NCBI GenBank assembly: GCA_028583685.1
Contig: JAMXIF010000073.1
Span: forward strand, 3,180,285 to 3,244,284
DNA length: 64,000 nt
Direction: 5' to 3'
Origin: Petaurus breviceps papuanus
Taxonomy: Eukaryota; Chordata; Mammalia; Diprotodontia; Petauridae
Shown one piece after another: positions 43,690 through 53,774 of this stretch. The notes beneath the pieces are model-generated. The model was not told the DNA's origin, did not search any database, and saw nothing but the letters and a program-made list of their open reading frames with translations. The position numbers were made by a program, and so were the translations under genes. How positions within the stretch are numbered: the first letter of the stretch is position 1; the number at the start of each line of letters is the position of its first letter.

Positions 43690-44633
43690 GCATCTTTGAC
43701 CTCTGGAATATCATATTCCAAGCCCTTCGATCCTTCAGTGTAGAAGCTGCCAGATCCTGGGTTATCCTGATTGTGTTTCCACAATATTCAAATTGTTTCT
43801 TCCTGGCTGCTTGTAATATTTTCTCCTTGATCTGGGAATTCAGGAACTGGCTATAATATTCCTAGGAGTTTTCTTTTTGGGATCTTTTTCAGGAGGTGAT
43901 CGGTGGATTCTTCCAACCTCTATTTTGCCCTCTGGTTCTAAAACATCAGGGCAGTTTTCTTTGAGAACTTCCTGGAGGATGATTTCTAGGTTCTTACTTT
44001 GATCATGGTTTTCATGTATCTATAATTTTTAATATATTTTCAAATTAATTAATTTTAAATTAATTAATTAATAATTTTTAAATTATCTCTCCTGGATCTA
44101 TTTTCCAGGTCAGTGGTTTTTCCCACCACATATTTCACATCGCCGTCTATTCTTTCATTTGTTTGGATCTGTTTAAGAGCATCTTGATTTCTCATAAAGT
44201 CTTTAGCTTCCATTTGCTCCAGTCTAATTCTGAAGAAATGATTCTCTTCACTGAGCTTTTGAGATTCTTTTTCCATCTGGCAAATTTGGCTTTTTAAGGC
44301 ATCCCTCTCCTCATTGCCTTTTTGAGACTCTTTTGCCATTTGACTTAGTCTATTTTTTAAGGTGTGATTTTCCTCAGTCAGGCTGTTGACTCTCATTTCA
44401 TAATTTTCTTGCATTGTTCTCATTTCTCTTCCCAATTTTTCCTCCACTTCTCTTATCTGCTTCTTAAGGTCTTCTATGGCCTGTAACCAGCTTGTATTTT
44501 CCTTTGAAGCTTTTGGTGCAGAAGTTCTGACTTCACTGTCTTCCTCCTATTCCATGCTTTGCTCCTTTTTGTCCCCAAAATAGGAGTGTAATGTTGGAAT
44601 ATTCTGTCTGCTTTGTTTCCTTTGCCTGGTCAT
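43690..44633 (-). pseudogene. HAL1 ORF1 (L1 ORF1p-like RNA-binding protein), decayed
   Basis: ORF1p is the RNA-binding chaperone of L1-type particles. Here the start codon at 44,633 opens MTRQRKQSRQNIPTLHSYFG. One in-frame stop (TAG, codon 29, at 44,549-44,547) interrupts, and the frame then continues to 44,064. That part carries a long coiled coil rich in E, K, Q and N (MEEKLGREMRTMQENYEMRV onward, about codons 63-150) and ends DLENRSRRDNLKIIN, the conserved entry to the RRM domain. After an AT-rich expansion at 44,030-44,090, RRM and C-terminal pieces are readable: VGRIHRSPPEKDPKKKTPRN and ITQDLAASTLKDRRAW, the latter in another frame. Domain order matches L1 ORF1p. Decay rules out function of this copy. 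Confidence 0.87.
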
Positions 44634-45359
44634 GTCACCCCTCAGTCACTTGACCCCTGGGCTTTTTGCCACAGTAGGACTCTGCCACCAGACAGGGGAG
44701 CTTTCATGCCAAACGCTGGGGTTTTCTCAGCTGCTGGAGGTATTTGATGGGTGCCCTCTCTGAGGTCTCCACATGCTCTGGCAAGCTGGACACACACCCC
44801 AGGACCTCCACCCTAGACTGCAATTCAGATCCAAGCAGGTTAAAGCAAGAACGATTACCCCTCAGACTAGTGCTTGGTCCCGCTACAGGCCAGGAGCTGA
44901 AGCTGCCATGTGGCACTGGCTGGCTGTGCTGGAGTCTCAGCTGCTTCTAACCCCGGAGGCAAAAGCCATGCTCTTCCACTTACTGGGTCCCAAAGTCCAG
45001 ACTGCACTGACCTCTCACTTTGTCCTTTGCATCTATGTGTTGATAAATCTGGAAACGGCCACAGCTGCTGCTCATCTGGGGTCTCTCCAGCCAACAGCTG
45101 GTCAGGCCCTCCCTGGGGCTAAAGCCTCAGTGTGGGGCTGGGCTTGGCTACCAGAGCACTATGCTGGCCAATTCCAGCCAGCCTGCCAGGCTGTCCTCAG
45201 TGGGCGGTTAGCTTCTCTGTGTCATTTTGTGAGTTCTGCAGCTCCAAAGTTTGTTTAGAGTCCCCTTTTTACATGGATTGGGGAAGGTGGAAGCCGGAGC
45301 CCAGCGGAGGTCCTGCTTCTACTCTGCCATCTTGGTAGAAATCAGATTTGTCCATTTAT

Positions 45360-46290
45360 ATGTGGGGAAAGGGAAGCTGAGAAGTCAAGAATGATGTTGA
45401 GGTTACAAGCTTGGGAGACTAAAGCAATAATGATGTCTTCAATAGAAGCAGGGAAGTTTAAAAAGGAGTGGGTCAGAGAGGGGAAGATAATGAGTTTTGC
45501 TACGGATCTGTGGAGTTTAAGACATGTCTGGAACATCCCATATGAAATGTCTGTTGTTTGCCCTTTGTTTTCAAGGAGGACCAATGACATCACAGGTCAT
45601 TGTCATCAGCCTCAATATCTCTTCCAGAGTCATCAAAGTTCAGTGGCAAGACAAAGATCAGGAAGGCTGATCTTGGCTTGGGATGCAGTAGATGACCTTG
45701 GCATCTTCAACGACTGACCAATCTCTAAGCTCTCCACAGTGCTTACTTCAGTCACCTTCATGGCCATTGGAACAAATGGTTCTCATCTACCCATTCCATC
45801 AGAAGAAGTCTTTATGTGCTTGGGGAAGAAGGGCTTGAGGCCTGTTGTTTACCCTCAACCTAGTTTAGCCCATCTGCTGAGAGAGTTTTACTGAGATGTG
45901 GCTGCTGCCCATGCTACAGTTTTCTGGAGCCACAGATGAGAGGCTGGGGGACGGGGGATGTCAGAGGTGGATGAACAGCTCTGAAAAAGGCTTGGCAAGC
46001 CCTCACACTCGAGGTGTTAGCCTTGAACACCCATGCTGTTGTGTTTGAAGCTCAGGAGAGAGATGGGCTGGATACACAGACATGGACTAATTTACATAGA
46101 TTTGATCATTAAACTGTTACTGATCAAACAATTACTGAAAGAGAACAGTTAGAGGGTATGATACAGATGATGAGTCAGCAAATGGGACTGGGAAGGAGTG
46201 GTCAGGCAGGTAGGAGGAAAACCAAGAGAGAGTGGCATCATGAAAACCCAGAGAAGAGAATGTACCCAGGAGGAGAGTGGTAATAATTCC
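45360..46290 (-). mobile_element. L2 LINE fragment carrying an insertion
   Basis: Inverted L2: 'gaatgatgttgaggttacaa', 'ggggaagataatgagttttg' and 'ggagtttaagacatgtctgg' on the left; 'gaagctcaggagagagatgg', 'ggaaggagtggtcaggcagg' and 'aggaggaaaaccaagagaga' on the right. Nearly 490 bp of other sequence separates them. Confidence 0.83.
45546..46035 (+). mobile_element. Unnamed repeat G inside L2 (copy 1)
   Basis: 'gccctttgttttcaaggagg', 'accaatgacatcacaggtca' and 'cctcaatatctcttccagag' correspond to 'gtcctttgttttcgacgagg', 'atcatgacatcaggga' and 'cctcactttctcctccagag' in the copy at 51,531-51,912. Family not recognised. This copy runs on about 100 bp or more past the shared part. Confidence 0.65.
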
Positions 46291-46317
46291 TATAATATTT
46301 ATTTCATGAAATTACAT

Positions 46318-46770
46318 GTTATAGTGGATTGAGAATCTCTGACAATCAGCAAGACCTGAGTTCAAATGCTACCTCTGACCAGTTCTGGCTCTTTGCATGT
46401 CAATTAACCTCTCAGGACATCAGACAACTCTCTTAAACTATGAGTTTATGCAGGATAGGTGCTGTTATGTATTGGTAGAGAGCAGCTAGGTGGCACAGTG
46501 GATAGAATGCCAATCCTGGAGTCAGAAGGACCTGAGTTCAAATCTGCCTTGATGCTAACTGTGTGATCCTGAGTAAGTAACTTTGCCATGTTTGCCTCAG
46601 TTTCCTTATCTGTAAAATGAGCTGGAGAAAGAAATGGCAAACCACTCCAATATTTTGACCAAGAAAATTCCATACGGAGTCGTGAAGGGTTGGGCCGGAC
46701 TGAAACAAATGACTTAACGATAAAAATGTATTGGTAGAAAGTGTTTCTTTATCAAGAGTTACCTGCATGG
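46318..46770 (+). mobile_element. Family D SINE, split by a family A SINE
   Basis: 'atagtggattgagaatctct', 'gacctgagttcaaatgctac', 'gtcaattaacctctcaggac' and 'agacaactctcttaaactat'. The end resumes after the insertion with 'gtttctttatcaagagttac'. Confidence 0.78.
46480..46725 (+). mobile_element. Family A SINE nested in a family D SINE
   Basis: Full length: 'gcagctaggtggcacagtgg', 'tctgtaaaatgagctggaga', 'ttttgaccaagaaaattcca' and an RTE-like end. A perfect 13-bp target duplication, 'atgtattggtaga', lies at 46,467-46,479 and 46,726-46,738. This proves that A was active after D. Confidence 0.95.
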
Positions 46771-47321
46771 TCTGGACCAAAAACAAGAAACTCTACCTTA
46801 ACAGATTGTGAGACTCAGATTAAATAATATACATAATCAAATCTTAATTTGCACAGGTCTATCAAAATATCAGTTATTACATATGAGTCACCATAATGCC
46901 TCTTCATCAATATAATGACCTTTGTTTTCTAGGAAGGGAGACTGAGGTACAAAGCAAGGAAGCTTCTTTAATCTCAGTGAAAAATCCTCAGCAATATCAG
47001 GAACAGGTTTTGACTTGCAGCCCAGTATTTTTAGCAACTAACCAGACAATGCTTCTCCTTTTTAGCATTTAGTCATTGAAAATCCATAGAACTTTCTACA
47101 ATGGGAAAGATGTTGATCTTTGTGTCCTCGTATCTGGAGCAAATTCTGTAGGGTAAAAGGCCACACATTGTCCTCTAAAGACATCAAACTGTCTTTAAAT
47201 TTCACTACAGGAGAAGTGAAATCACCCTTCAGTGATGGTTCAACTGCTATTTTATATATATATTTGGTCCAGACACATATGAAATTCTTGATAAAGAAAT
47301 ACCCTGTATCAGCACATTTTT

Positions 47322-47450
47322 ATTTTTCAGTTATTTGCTTCAGCCCTGTCCAACTCTTTGTGTCTCCTTATGGGATTTTCTTAGTCAAGATATTGGAGTG
47401 GTTTGCCATTTCCTTCTCCAGCTCATTTTACAGATAAGGAAACTGAGGCA
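47322..47450 (-). mobile_element. Family A SINE, 3' part
   Basis: 'gtccaactctttgtgtctcc', 'gggattttcttagtcaagat' and 'gccatttccttctccagctc'. Confidence 0.87.
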
Positions 47451-47569
47451 AAAATATAATTTTGTAAGCTGAAGATTGCAAAATATTCCAGGCCCTTATA
47501 AAAATACTGTGCTGTATAGCCAAGAGATGATGTCAATGCTAATAAGACATAAAGTTTCTATGGCTATCA

Positions 47570-47765
47570 AAAGTTTACAAAGTATTTGATCTTTAGAATA
47601 ACTTTATGAGTTAGGTACTATTATTGTCATCCTTTTACAAACGAGGAAATAGTCTGAGCAGTTAAGTGACTTGCCCAGGGCTATACAGCTAGGCTAGTAT
47701 GTATATCTAAGACGGTAACTGAACTCAGATCTTCCTGATTCCTAATCTAACACTGTATCTACTAT
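47570..47765 (-). mobile_element. MIR
   Basis: 'ttaggtactattattgtcat', 'aaacgaggaaatagtctgag', 'cagttaagtgacttgcccag' and 'ctgaactcagatcttcctga'. Confidence 0.8.
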
Positions 47766-48696
47766 ATAGTTAATAAACTTTTCTGGAAAAGCAAGATCAT
47801 ATCCAGTCTAGAAATCAGCACTAAATTCTTTCTTCTCAATCTCTCCCCAATTCTCTGTCTCTCCCTCCAAAAATGGGGCATGTATTGTATGGGTGTATGA
47901 AATTTCCAATAAATCACAGCATAGTTTAACTTCATCAAGAGACATAGCTCCATAACAATTCAAATGTAACCCAGTTGAATGAAAAACACATGGTTAAAAA
48001 AGGGAACCATCATGTGTATTAATTAAAATTCCTTTACAGCTTGCTTTATCTTCTCTCCCAGACATCCTGCCTGGGTCTACTCCTTTCTAATCCCCACTAA
48101 ACTTCACCTCTCTTTCCTTCCCTCTAGCCATATGTGATAAGCAGCCTTTGATGCTGGGGAGACCATTTGCCTTTCTCCTACTCCAAGCACCTCCATATCA
48201 TTTCCTTTTTTCCAAATTATGGGAAGAGTCAGGCTGATGGGGCTTCAGAGGCCTCATACTTCCTGCCCTGTATCTCTTTACAGAAACCCCCTGAAGTTAC
48301 CAAATATTCCTTGTTCAAGTATTTTCTATCTGATTTTATGATCAGTATGAAGGTAAGGAAATATTTATAGATCTGCCCACATGTATGGCACAAACAGACA
48401 GATAGGCAGACACACACACACACACACACAGAGACACACACACAAAATGGTGCAGGTGAGTATTCCTCCATGGGTTAAGCCTGCAGGAGCAGGGAACAGG
48501 AACTGAAACCTGAGGCCAAGAAAGATAAGGGAGATGTGGTTGTGGGGAGGACTGGAAAGAGTGAGAGATGAGCTAATAAATTTACAATTTTCTTTCAAAT
48601 GTCTAAGAACTCCTTGTGCAATTTTTGCTTATATTTCCTGCTACACATTTCTAAATCACAGTAAGAGGTAGTCTTCATTGTCAGGAAATTCTTTAA
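47766..48696. other. Unannotated stretch with a CA repeat
   Basis: No mobile element recognised. Interrupted (CA)n at 48,410-48,446. Confidence 0.45.
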
Positions 48697-49200
48697 AATA
48701 GGAGTTCTTAACCTTTTTGGTGTCATGGACCCTTTTGACAATCTAGTGAAGTCTATGGGCCCCTTCTCAGAACACTGTTTTTTTTTTTTTAATTACAAGT
48801 TCTTTTTTTTGGGGGGGGGGAGGATTGTTATACGATTTAATTTTTTTTGAGTTGCTCTTTTAAAAATTTTGTTTATTTATTTTTAGTTTACAACACTCAC
48901 TTCCATAAGATTTTGAGTTCTAGATTTTCTCCCCCTGCCTCCCCTCCCCCTTCCTAAGACTGAGTGCAATCTGATATAGGCTCTACAAATGCATTCATAT
49001 TAAACATATTTTTACATTAGTAATGTTGTAAAGAAGTATTAGAACCAATGGGAGAAATCACAAGAAAGAAGAATAAATCAGGAGTTCTTAACCTGGGGTT
49101 CACTAACTTTCTAAAAAGTTCTATATTTTTGACAATTGCATTTCAATGTAATTGGTTTCCTTTGCAACTTTATATATTTTATTTTATACATTTAGAAACT
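48697..49200. mobile_element. Two fragments of the 32.3-kb DNA-transposon-like repeat
   Basis: Left piece 48,697-48,780: 'aggagttcttaacctttttg', 'gtgtcatggacccttttgac' and 'cccttctcagaacactg'. Right piece 49,079-49,200: 'aggagttcttaacctggggt' and 'ttggtttcctttgcaacttt'. They share words with 32,305-32,545 and lie in opposite orientation around an L1-type tail. Confidence 0.6.
48855..49070 (-). mobile_element. L1-type 3' end
   Basis: 'ttttgagttctagattttct', 'ccccttcctaagactgagtg' and 'caatctgatataggctctac' are the inverted marsupial L1/HAL1 3' module also seen at 42,650-42,920. Confidence 0.72.
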
Positions 49201-49329
49201 TGAAGCACATGTATAAGTGTATGCATATGTATACTTATATAAGTATATTACAATGTTTCAATTATTAACATATTTTCTAGGAAAATGTAGCTTTATTAAA
49301 TTAACAAGGATATTTCCATAAATTTTATT

Positions 49330-49490
49330 TTATTTTTTTGGAGAGGGGAAGGCAAAGCAATTGGGGTTAAGTGACTTGACCAAGGTCACACAGCTAATAA
49401 GTGTGTCAAGTGTCTGAGATCAGATTTGAATGCAGGCCTTCCTGACTCCAGGGTCAGTGCTCTAGTCACTACACCACTTAGCTGCCCCCT
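49330..49490 (-). mobile_element. tRNA-derived SINE, family C
   Basis: 'gcaattggggttaagtgact', 'cacacagctaataagtgtgt' and 'ctagtcactacaccacttag'. Confidence 0.92.
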
Positions 49491-49551
49491 AAATTTTCTT
49501 TTTTCAGACCTGTGGTTATATCAGTGAAAAGAACTCCAAGATTGGCATCTA

Positions 49552-49712
49552 GGGGCATCCAGATAGCACAGCGAGTAAGAACATTGGCTCCAGTGTCGGG
49601 ATGACCTGGGGATTGAATCCGGGCTCAGACACTTAGCACCACACCCAGAAATAACTGGCCGTGTAATCTTGAGCAAGTTACTTAACCCCAATTGCTTAAA
49701 AAAAAAAAAAAC
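49552..49712 (+). mobile_element. tRNA-derived SINE, family E
   Basis: 'gcacagcgagtaagaacatt', 'ccagtgtcgggatgacctgg', 'gattgaatccgggctcagac' and a poly-A end. An 11-bp target duplication, 'attggcatcta', is at 49,541-49,551 and 49,713-49,723. Confidence 0.94.
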
Positions 49713-49723
49713 ATTGGCATCTA

Positions 49724-50007
49724 CTCTGAATCTTGTGGTCATAGAGAACTGCCTGGGGGCACTAAGAAGTTAAGGGACTTGCCCAAGGTCACATATGTCA
49801 GAGGTAAAACTTGAATCGCTTTGGTAAAGTGGTAAAATCTAGTTTTACAGGGGTAAAACTAGATCACCTTGAAGGCCTATCATATTAGACCCTATTGCCT
49901 CTAAAAATTTTAATTTATACTTATAATCACAATAATGTAATATATGTGCTATTATATCAAGGTTCAAAATAATAATTCTATAGCTAAGTACATGTTGAAT
50001 AAACTTG
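49724..50007. other. Unannotated stretch
   Basis: Possible MIR debris near 49,765-49,820 ('ttaagggacttgcccaaggt'). No exon. Confidence 0.4.
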
Positions 50008-50260
50008 AGGCAACAAGATGGTGCAGTTGATAGATCCTGGAGTCAGGAAGACCTGAAATTCAATTCTGACCTCAGACACTTACTTGCCATGTGACCTTGT
50101 GCAAGTCACTTACCTTGTCTGCCTCAGTTTCCTCAACTGTAAAATGGGAAAAATAATAGCACTGATTTCACTGAGTTGTGAGGATAAAATGAGATGATTG
50201 CAAAGTGCTTAGCACAGGGCTTGGCACATAATATGTGCTGAACAAATATTTGTTTCCTTC
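50008..50260 (+). mobile_element. tRNA-derived SINE, family B
   Basis: 'ggcaacaagatggtgcagtt', 'gtctgcctcagtttcctcaa', 'gtgaggataaaatgagatga' and 'gcttagcacagggcttggca'. Confidence 0.87.
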
Positions 50261-50730
50261 CCTGCCCCTCACCATACCCACCTCTATGATGTCCTTTTCC
50301 TCCTGAAGCTTTGCATTAACATTTGACTCACTCCATTTCATTATCTTTTATTCTTAAATAAAATATGATGCTAAATAAATTGGGGTGATGGATTATATCA
50401 GAGGGTCAAGGTCTTTGTCATTGGAATAAAGGATTTGAAAAGAACTAAGATGCATTTTAGCTCTCCCAAAACATTATTAACAAACTCTCCATTCTGAGCT
50501 CTAGATATTCACTTCAGGCTATTTCTACTTTCATATATGGTACTCATTGCTTCTTATGAAATGCCAACATTAACCACCAAAAGTAAGCCTAAAGAGCTTT
50601 GGCCAAGAGCCCTCTCAAGTTCATTTTATTAACCATAAATTGGAAAAAGATGGTGATTCTTTAAGTAGGGGCAATATTAGAAACTTGTTTTATACTATGA
50701 TATAACCATTTTCCCACTGGGTAGTTCTTG
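50261..50730. other. Unannotated stretch
   Basis: No recognised element. Confidence 0.4.
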
Positions 50731-51530
50731 GACTGTTTTCTCAATCCATCCTTCAGTAAGCACTTACTAGATGTTGGGCACTGTGCTAAGTGCTAAGTCC
50801 CTGCCTTCAAGGAACTTACATACTACCGAGGAGGGATTTTTGAGAAGGTAGGCTTTGAGCTGAATCTTGAAGGAAGACAGCAAAGGTAGGAGTGAGACAA
50901 AGAGGAAGAACATTCCAGGCATAGGAGAGTCAGAGAAAATTCTCTGCGTCAAGAGATAGCGAATCATGTATGAAGAACAGTCAGTATAGCTGGATTATAG
51001 AATTCATAGAGGGAAGTAAAGTGTAAGTTGGCTGGAAAGGCAGAGAGGGTCTCCGTTATAGGCTCTAAATGCCAGAAGATATGAGGGAGCCAATAGAGTC
51101 TACTGAATGGGTAACATTCACATCGAAGAGAATTATACTGTCAATTTGTACTTTGAGAAAATCACTTTCATAGATAAGTGGACTGGGGAGAGGTCTGAGG
51201 CAGGGAGACTAAATAAGAGGCTATTGCAATAATTTTGGCAAAAAGTGATGAAAGCCTGTATGAGAGTGATGACTGTGAGTGGAAATAAGGGAAGGCATAT
51301 GAGAGATTTTGTGAAGATAAAAGTGATACAATTTGACAGCAGATTGGATATGTGAAATGAGTGAGAATGAGGAGTCAAGGAAGGCACTAAGATTTTGAGC
51401 CTGGGTAAAGGGTGTTGGTTCCTCCTCCTTGGCAGGAAGAAGAAAATTGGGGAAAAAAGATGAGTTCTGTTTGGATATGTGAGTTTGAGATATCTAATGA
51501 ACATCTAATTTTGAGATGTCCAAAAGGCAG

Positions 51531-51912
51531 GTTGTTGTCTTTGTCCTTTGTTTTTGTTTGTTTGTTTGTTTTTTTATAAGCAATCAGGGTTAAGGCACTT
51601 GCTCAAGTTTACACGGCCAGTTATTTCTGGGTGTGGTGCTGAGTATCTGAGCCCGGATATGATCCAGGTCATCCCGACACTGGAGCCGGTGCTCTTACTC
51701 GTTGTCCTTTGTTTTCGACGAGGATCATGACATCAGGGAGATGATGACCTGACTTTCAGTTGACTTTGATTTAAGTGAGGGAGGGCTTTGCAAGGTCACC
51801 AGCCTCACTTTCTCCTCCAGAGTCATCTGGGTCTGGTGGTCTGATATGAATATATCAGGATGACTGGAGATGGCTCAGGATGTAGTGAGAGACCCTGGCC
51901 CTATTAGGTTAA
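51531..51912 (+). mobile_element. Unnamed repeat G inside L2 (copy 2), itself carrying a SINE
   Basis: The L2 word 'tccaaaaggca' occurs on both sides, at about 51,519-51,529 and again at about 51,917-51,927, and looks like an 11-bp target duplication. Inside, 'gtcctttgttttcgacgagg', 'gatgatgacctgactttcag' and 'ctttctcctccagagtcatc' match the copy at 45,546. Family not recognised. Confidence 0.7.
51555..51701 (-). mobile_element. Family E SINE nested in repeat G
   Basis: 'gcaatcagggttaaggcact', 'cggccagttatttctgggtg' and 'gagcccggatatgatccagg'. A 14-bp target duplication, 'ttgtcctttgtttt', lies at 51,541-51,554 and 51,702-51,715. This gives three levels of nesting. Confidence 0.95.
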
Positions 51913-52045
51913 GGTCTTTCCAAAAGGCAACTGGTAATGTGGAATAGAGTTTAAGACAGAGATTAGATTAGGTTATATAGGCCTGGAAATCATTTGCAAA
52001 GAAAAGGGAGCAGTCAGAGGGGTAGGAGAACTCCTGATTGGAGGG

Positions 52046-52233
52046 TTAGATGGTAGAATACTAAACTCTTCCTAAGGCTTTCCTTTATAAAGGACAGAAA
52101 TTGGACTTCCAGCTCACTAATTTCCCATCTGCAGTTCTGCTTGGTTTCAAGGTCATGGAAAAAAAATGCCCCAAGCTGGGTCCTTCCTGGGGTCCCCAGC
52201 TCTTTCCTACTCCCTTTTGTGTATTGTCTTCCC
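52046..52233. other. Unannotated stretch before the gap
   Basis: No recognised element. Frames running from here into the gap are artefacts of the N run. Confidence 0.5.
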
Positions 52234-52633
52234 NNNNNNNNNNNNNNNNNNNNNNNNNNNNNNNNNNNNNNNNNNNNNNNNNNNNNNNNNNNNNNNNNNN
52301 NNNNNNNNNNNNNNNNNNNNNNNNNNNNNNNNNNNNNNNNNNNNNNNNNNNNNNNNNNNNNNNNNNNNNNNNNNNNNNNNNNNNNNNNNNNNNNNNNNNN
52401 NNNNNNNNNNNNNNNNNNNNNNNNNNNNNNNNNNNNNNNNNNNNNNNNNNNNNNNNNNNNNNNNNNNNNNNNNNNNNNNNNNNNNNNNNNNNNNNNNNNN
52501 NNNNNNNNNNNNNNNNNNNNNNNNNNNNNNNNNNNNNNNNNNNNNNNNNNNNNNNNNNNNNNNNNNNNNNNNNNNNNNNNNNNNNNNNNNNNNNNNNNNN
52601 NNNNNNNNNNNNNNNNNNNNNNNNNNNNNNNNN
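52234..52633. other. Assembly gap (400 N)
   Basis: 400 unknown bases. The sequence resumes inside a family C SINE, so the gap likely holds that SINE's 3' end. Confidence 0.99.
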
Positions 52634-52732
52634 TAGCTAGTTTTGTGTTAAGTGTCTGAGGTCGGATTTGAACTCAGGTCCTCCTGATTCCAGGGCCAGT
52701 GCTCTATTCACTGCGCCACCTAGCTGCCCCAT
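52634..52732 (-). mobile_element. Family C SINE cut by the gap
   Basis: 'gctagttttgtgttaagtgt', 'tttgaactcaggtcctcctg' and 'cactgcgccacctagctgcc'. Only the head half is present. Confidence 0.93.
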
Positions 52733-52747
52733 TCTTTCTTTTTTTTT

Positions 52748-52835
52748 AAAGTCTGTTTTCTCAATTGTAAAATGAGAGGATTATATTGGCTGGCCTCTAC
52801 CATCCTTACTAGCTTTAAATGACTGTTCCTATGAG
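52748..52835 (+). mobile_element. MIR/THER-type tail
   Basis: 'ctcaattgtaaaatgagagg' and 'ggctggcctctaccatcctt'. Confidence 0.6.
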
Positions 52836-53164
52836 CCTAGATAAACTATGTTAAATAGTTTGAACTCCATCAATCAGTTTGGTTTTTTAAACTTTCCAAA
52901 TAATTCCTTAGGTTTCTTTTAGTGAATACAACAATCAAGGCATTTTATTTCTACTTTATAGTGAATATAACTAATGTGAGATGTTTTATTATATTTTTGC
53001 CCTTTAGTTGAAGGGAGAGAGGGCTAAAAGTAGGTTGTTGCTATCCACAATTTCATGTAATTGCATTTGGGATTTTGAAATAAGAAAACTATTCTCTGAG
53101 CTGGTTTTTCCTTTCTCCAAATTGGATCCAATTGAAAAATTGTTTCACAGTTTCTGGTAAATGA
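52836..53164. other. Unannotated stretch
   Basis: AT-rich, no recognised element. Confidence 0.4.
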
Positions 53165-53240
53165 ATAAGTAGTCAATCAATAAACATTTATTAAATGCTT
53201 ACTATGTGCCAGGCACCATGCTAAGTGCTGATTCTAAAAA
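53165..53240 (-). mobile_element. L2 tail fragment
   Basis: 'caataaacatttattaaatg', 'cttactatgtgccaggcacc' and 'atgctaagtgct'. Confidence 0.85.
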
Positions 53241-53454
53241 GGTTCAATGCATAGTAGGAGAGATTCTCCCAAAGGAAATTTAAAAGGTTCATGTTGAATG
53301 GTGTTTAAATTTAAAACAAAAAATGTTCTGCATTGGAAGCTAAATCTCCTAGGACAGAAAAGAGAAACCCTAGATTTCTTTATCTTTTGTTTTAACTGAA
53401 TCTATGATTTTATGAGTCTGAGGAACTTTTTGATCTGTAATACATAGTTTTAAA

Positions 53455-53570
53455 GAGTAGCCTGTGACATCAGGAAGTCAAGTGGTATGCCCAAAGTCAC
53501 ATAGCTAGTTTTAGTCTGAGACAGGACTTGAACTCAGGTCTTGCTGCCTTTATCCACTATACCAGTGACT
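53455..53570 (-). mobile_element. MIR fragment
   Basis: 'cccaaagtcacatagctagt', 'aggacttgaactcaggtctt' and 'tttatccactatacc'. Confidence 0.65.
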
Positions 53571-53572
53571 TT

Positions 53573-53768
53573 CAAAGTATGGTCCAGGTACCCGTGGAGT
53601 CCCCCTCTCAGGGGGTTTTCAAGGTAAAAATTATATTTTATAATAATACTAAGATGTTTTCATTTCTAATATGGTAAGTAAACCCAAATAAACAAAAGCT
53701 TTTAGGTGTCCCCAATAATTTTCAAGAGTGTAAAGGGGTCCTGAGACCAAAAAATTTGGGAACCACTG
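53573..53768. mobile_element. Non-autonomous hAT DNA transposon
   Basis: The ends are inverted: 'cagtgactttcaaagt' at the left and 'gggaaccactg' at the right, the CAGTG...CACTG ends of hAT-Charlie-type elements. Flanks 'cactatac' and 'catgatac' match at 6 of 8 bases, the size of a hAT target duplication. The inside, with 'taataatactaagatgtttt' and 'gggtcctgagaccaaaaaat', recalls a known mammalian hAT family. About 196 bp, too short to code for a transposase. Confidence 0.8.
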
Positions 53769-53774
53769 CATGAT

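Larger units (their letters stand above)
42635..45345 (-). mobile_element. HAL1 (half-L1) element, near full length
   Basis: A minus-strand element of about 2.7 kb. Its 5' end reads 'accaagatggcagagtagaa', the start typical of L1-type 5' leaders, followed by a GC-richer leader (about 44,640-45,345). An L1 ORF1 follows (about 43,690-44,633). After ORF1 comes about 1 kb of purine-rich non-coding sequence and an A-rich 3' end with 'aaataaataaaattg'. No ORF2 lies between ORF1 and the 3' end. This is the defining structure of HAL1, which depends on L1 machinery from elsewhere. It abuts, and probably interrupted, the L1 ORF2 fragment on its left. No target duplication was seen. The alternative, an L1 with ORF2 deleted, is less likely because the polypurine 3' leader is intact. 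Confidence 0.85.
50735..52045 (-). mobile_element. L2 LINE fragment carrying nested insertions
   Basis: Inverted L2 from its tail ('agtaagcacttactagatgt', 'gcactgtgctaagtgctaag') through 'gaacattccaggcataggag', 'gagaaaatcactttcataga', 'gctattgcaataattttggc' and 'tgagatgtccaaaaggcag'. The complement near 51,205-51,235 encodes the YCNSLL-type L2 motif. After the insert it resumes with 'ggcaactggtaatgtggaat' and 'ggaaatcatttgcaaagaaa'. Confidence 0.87.

Noticed and set aside
44773-45258. 161-codon plus-strand frame
   Set aside because: It is antisense to the GC-richer HAL1 5' leader; no domain recognised.
51133-51504. 123-codon minus-strand frame rich in F, L, S and P
   Set aside because: It is a decayed part of the L2 ORF, with YCNSLL and LPAS motifs.
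52101-52659. Three long frames across 52.1-52.66 kb
   Set aside because: Most of their length is the 400-N gap.
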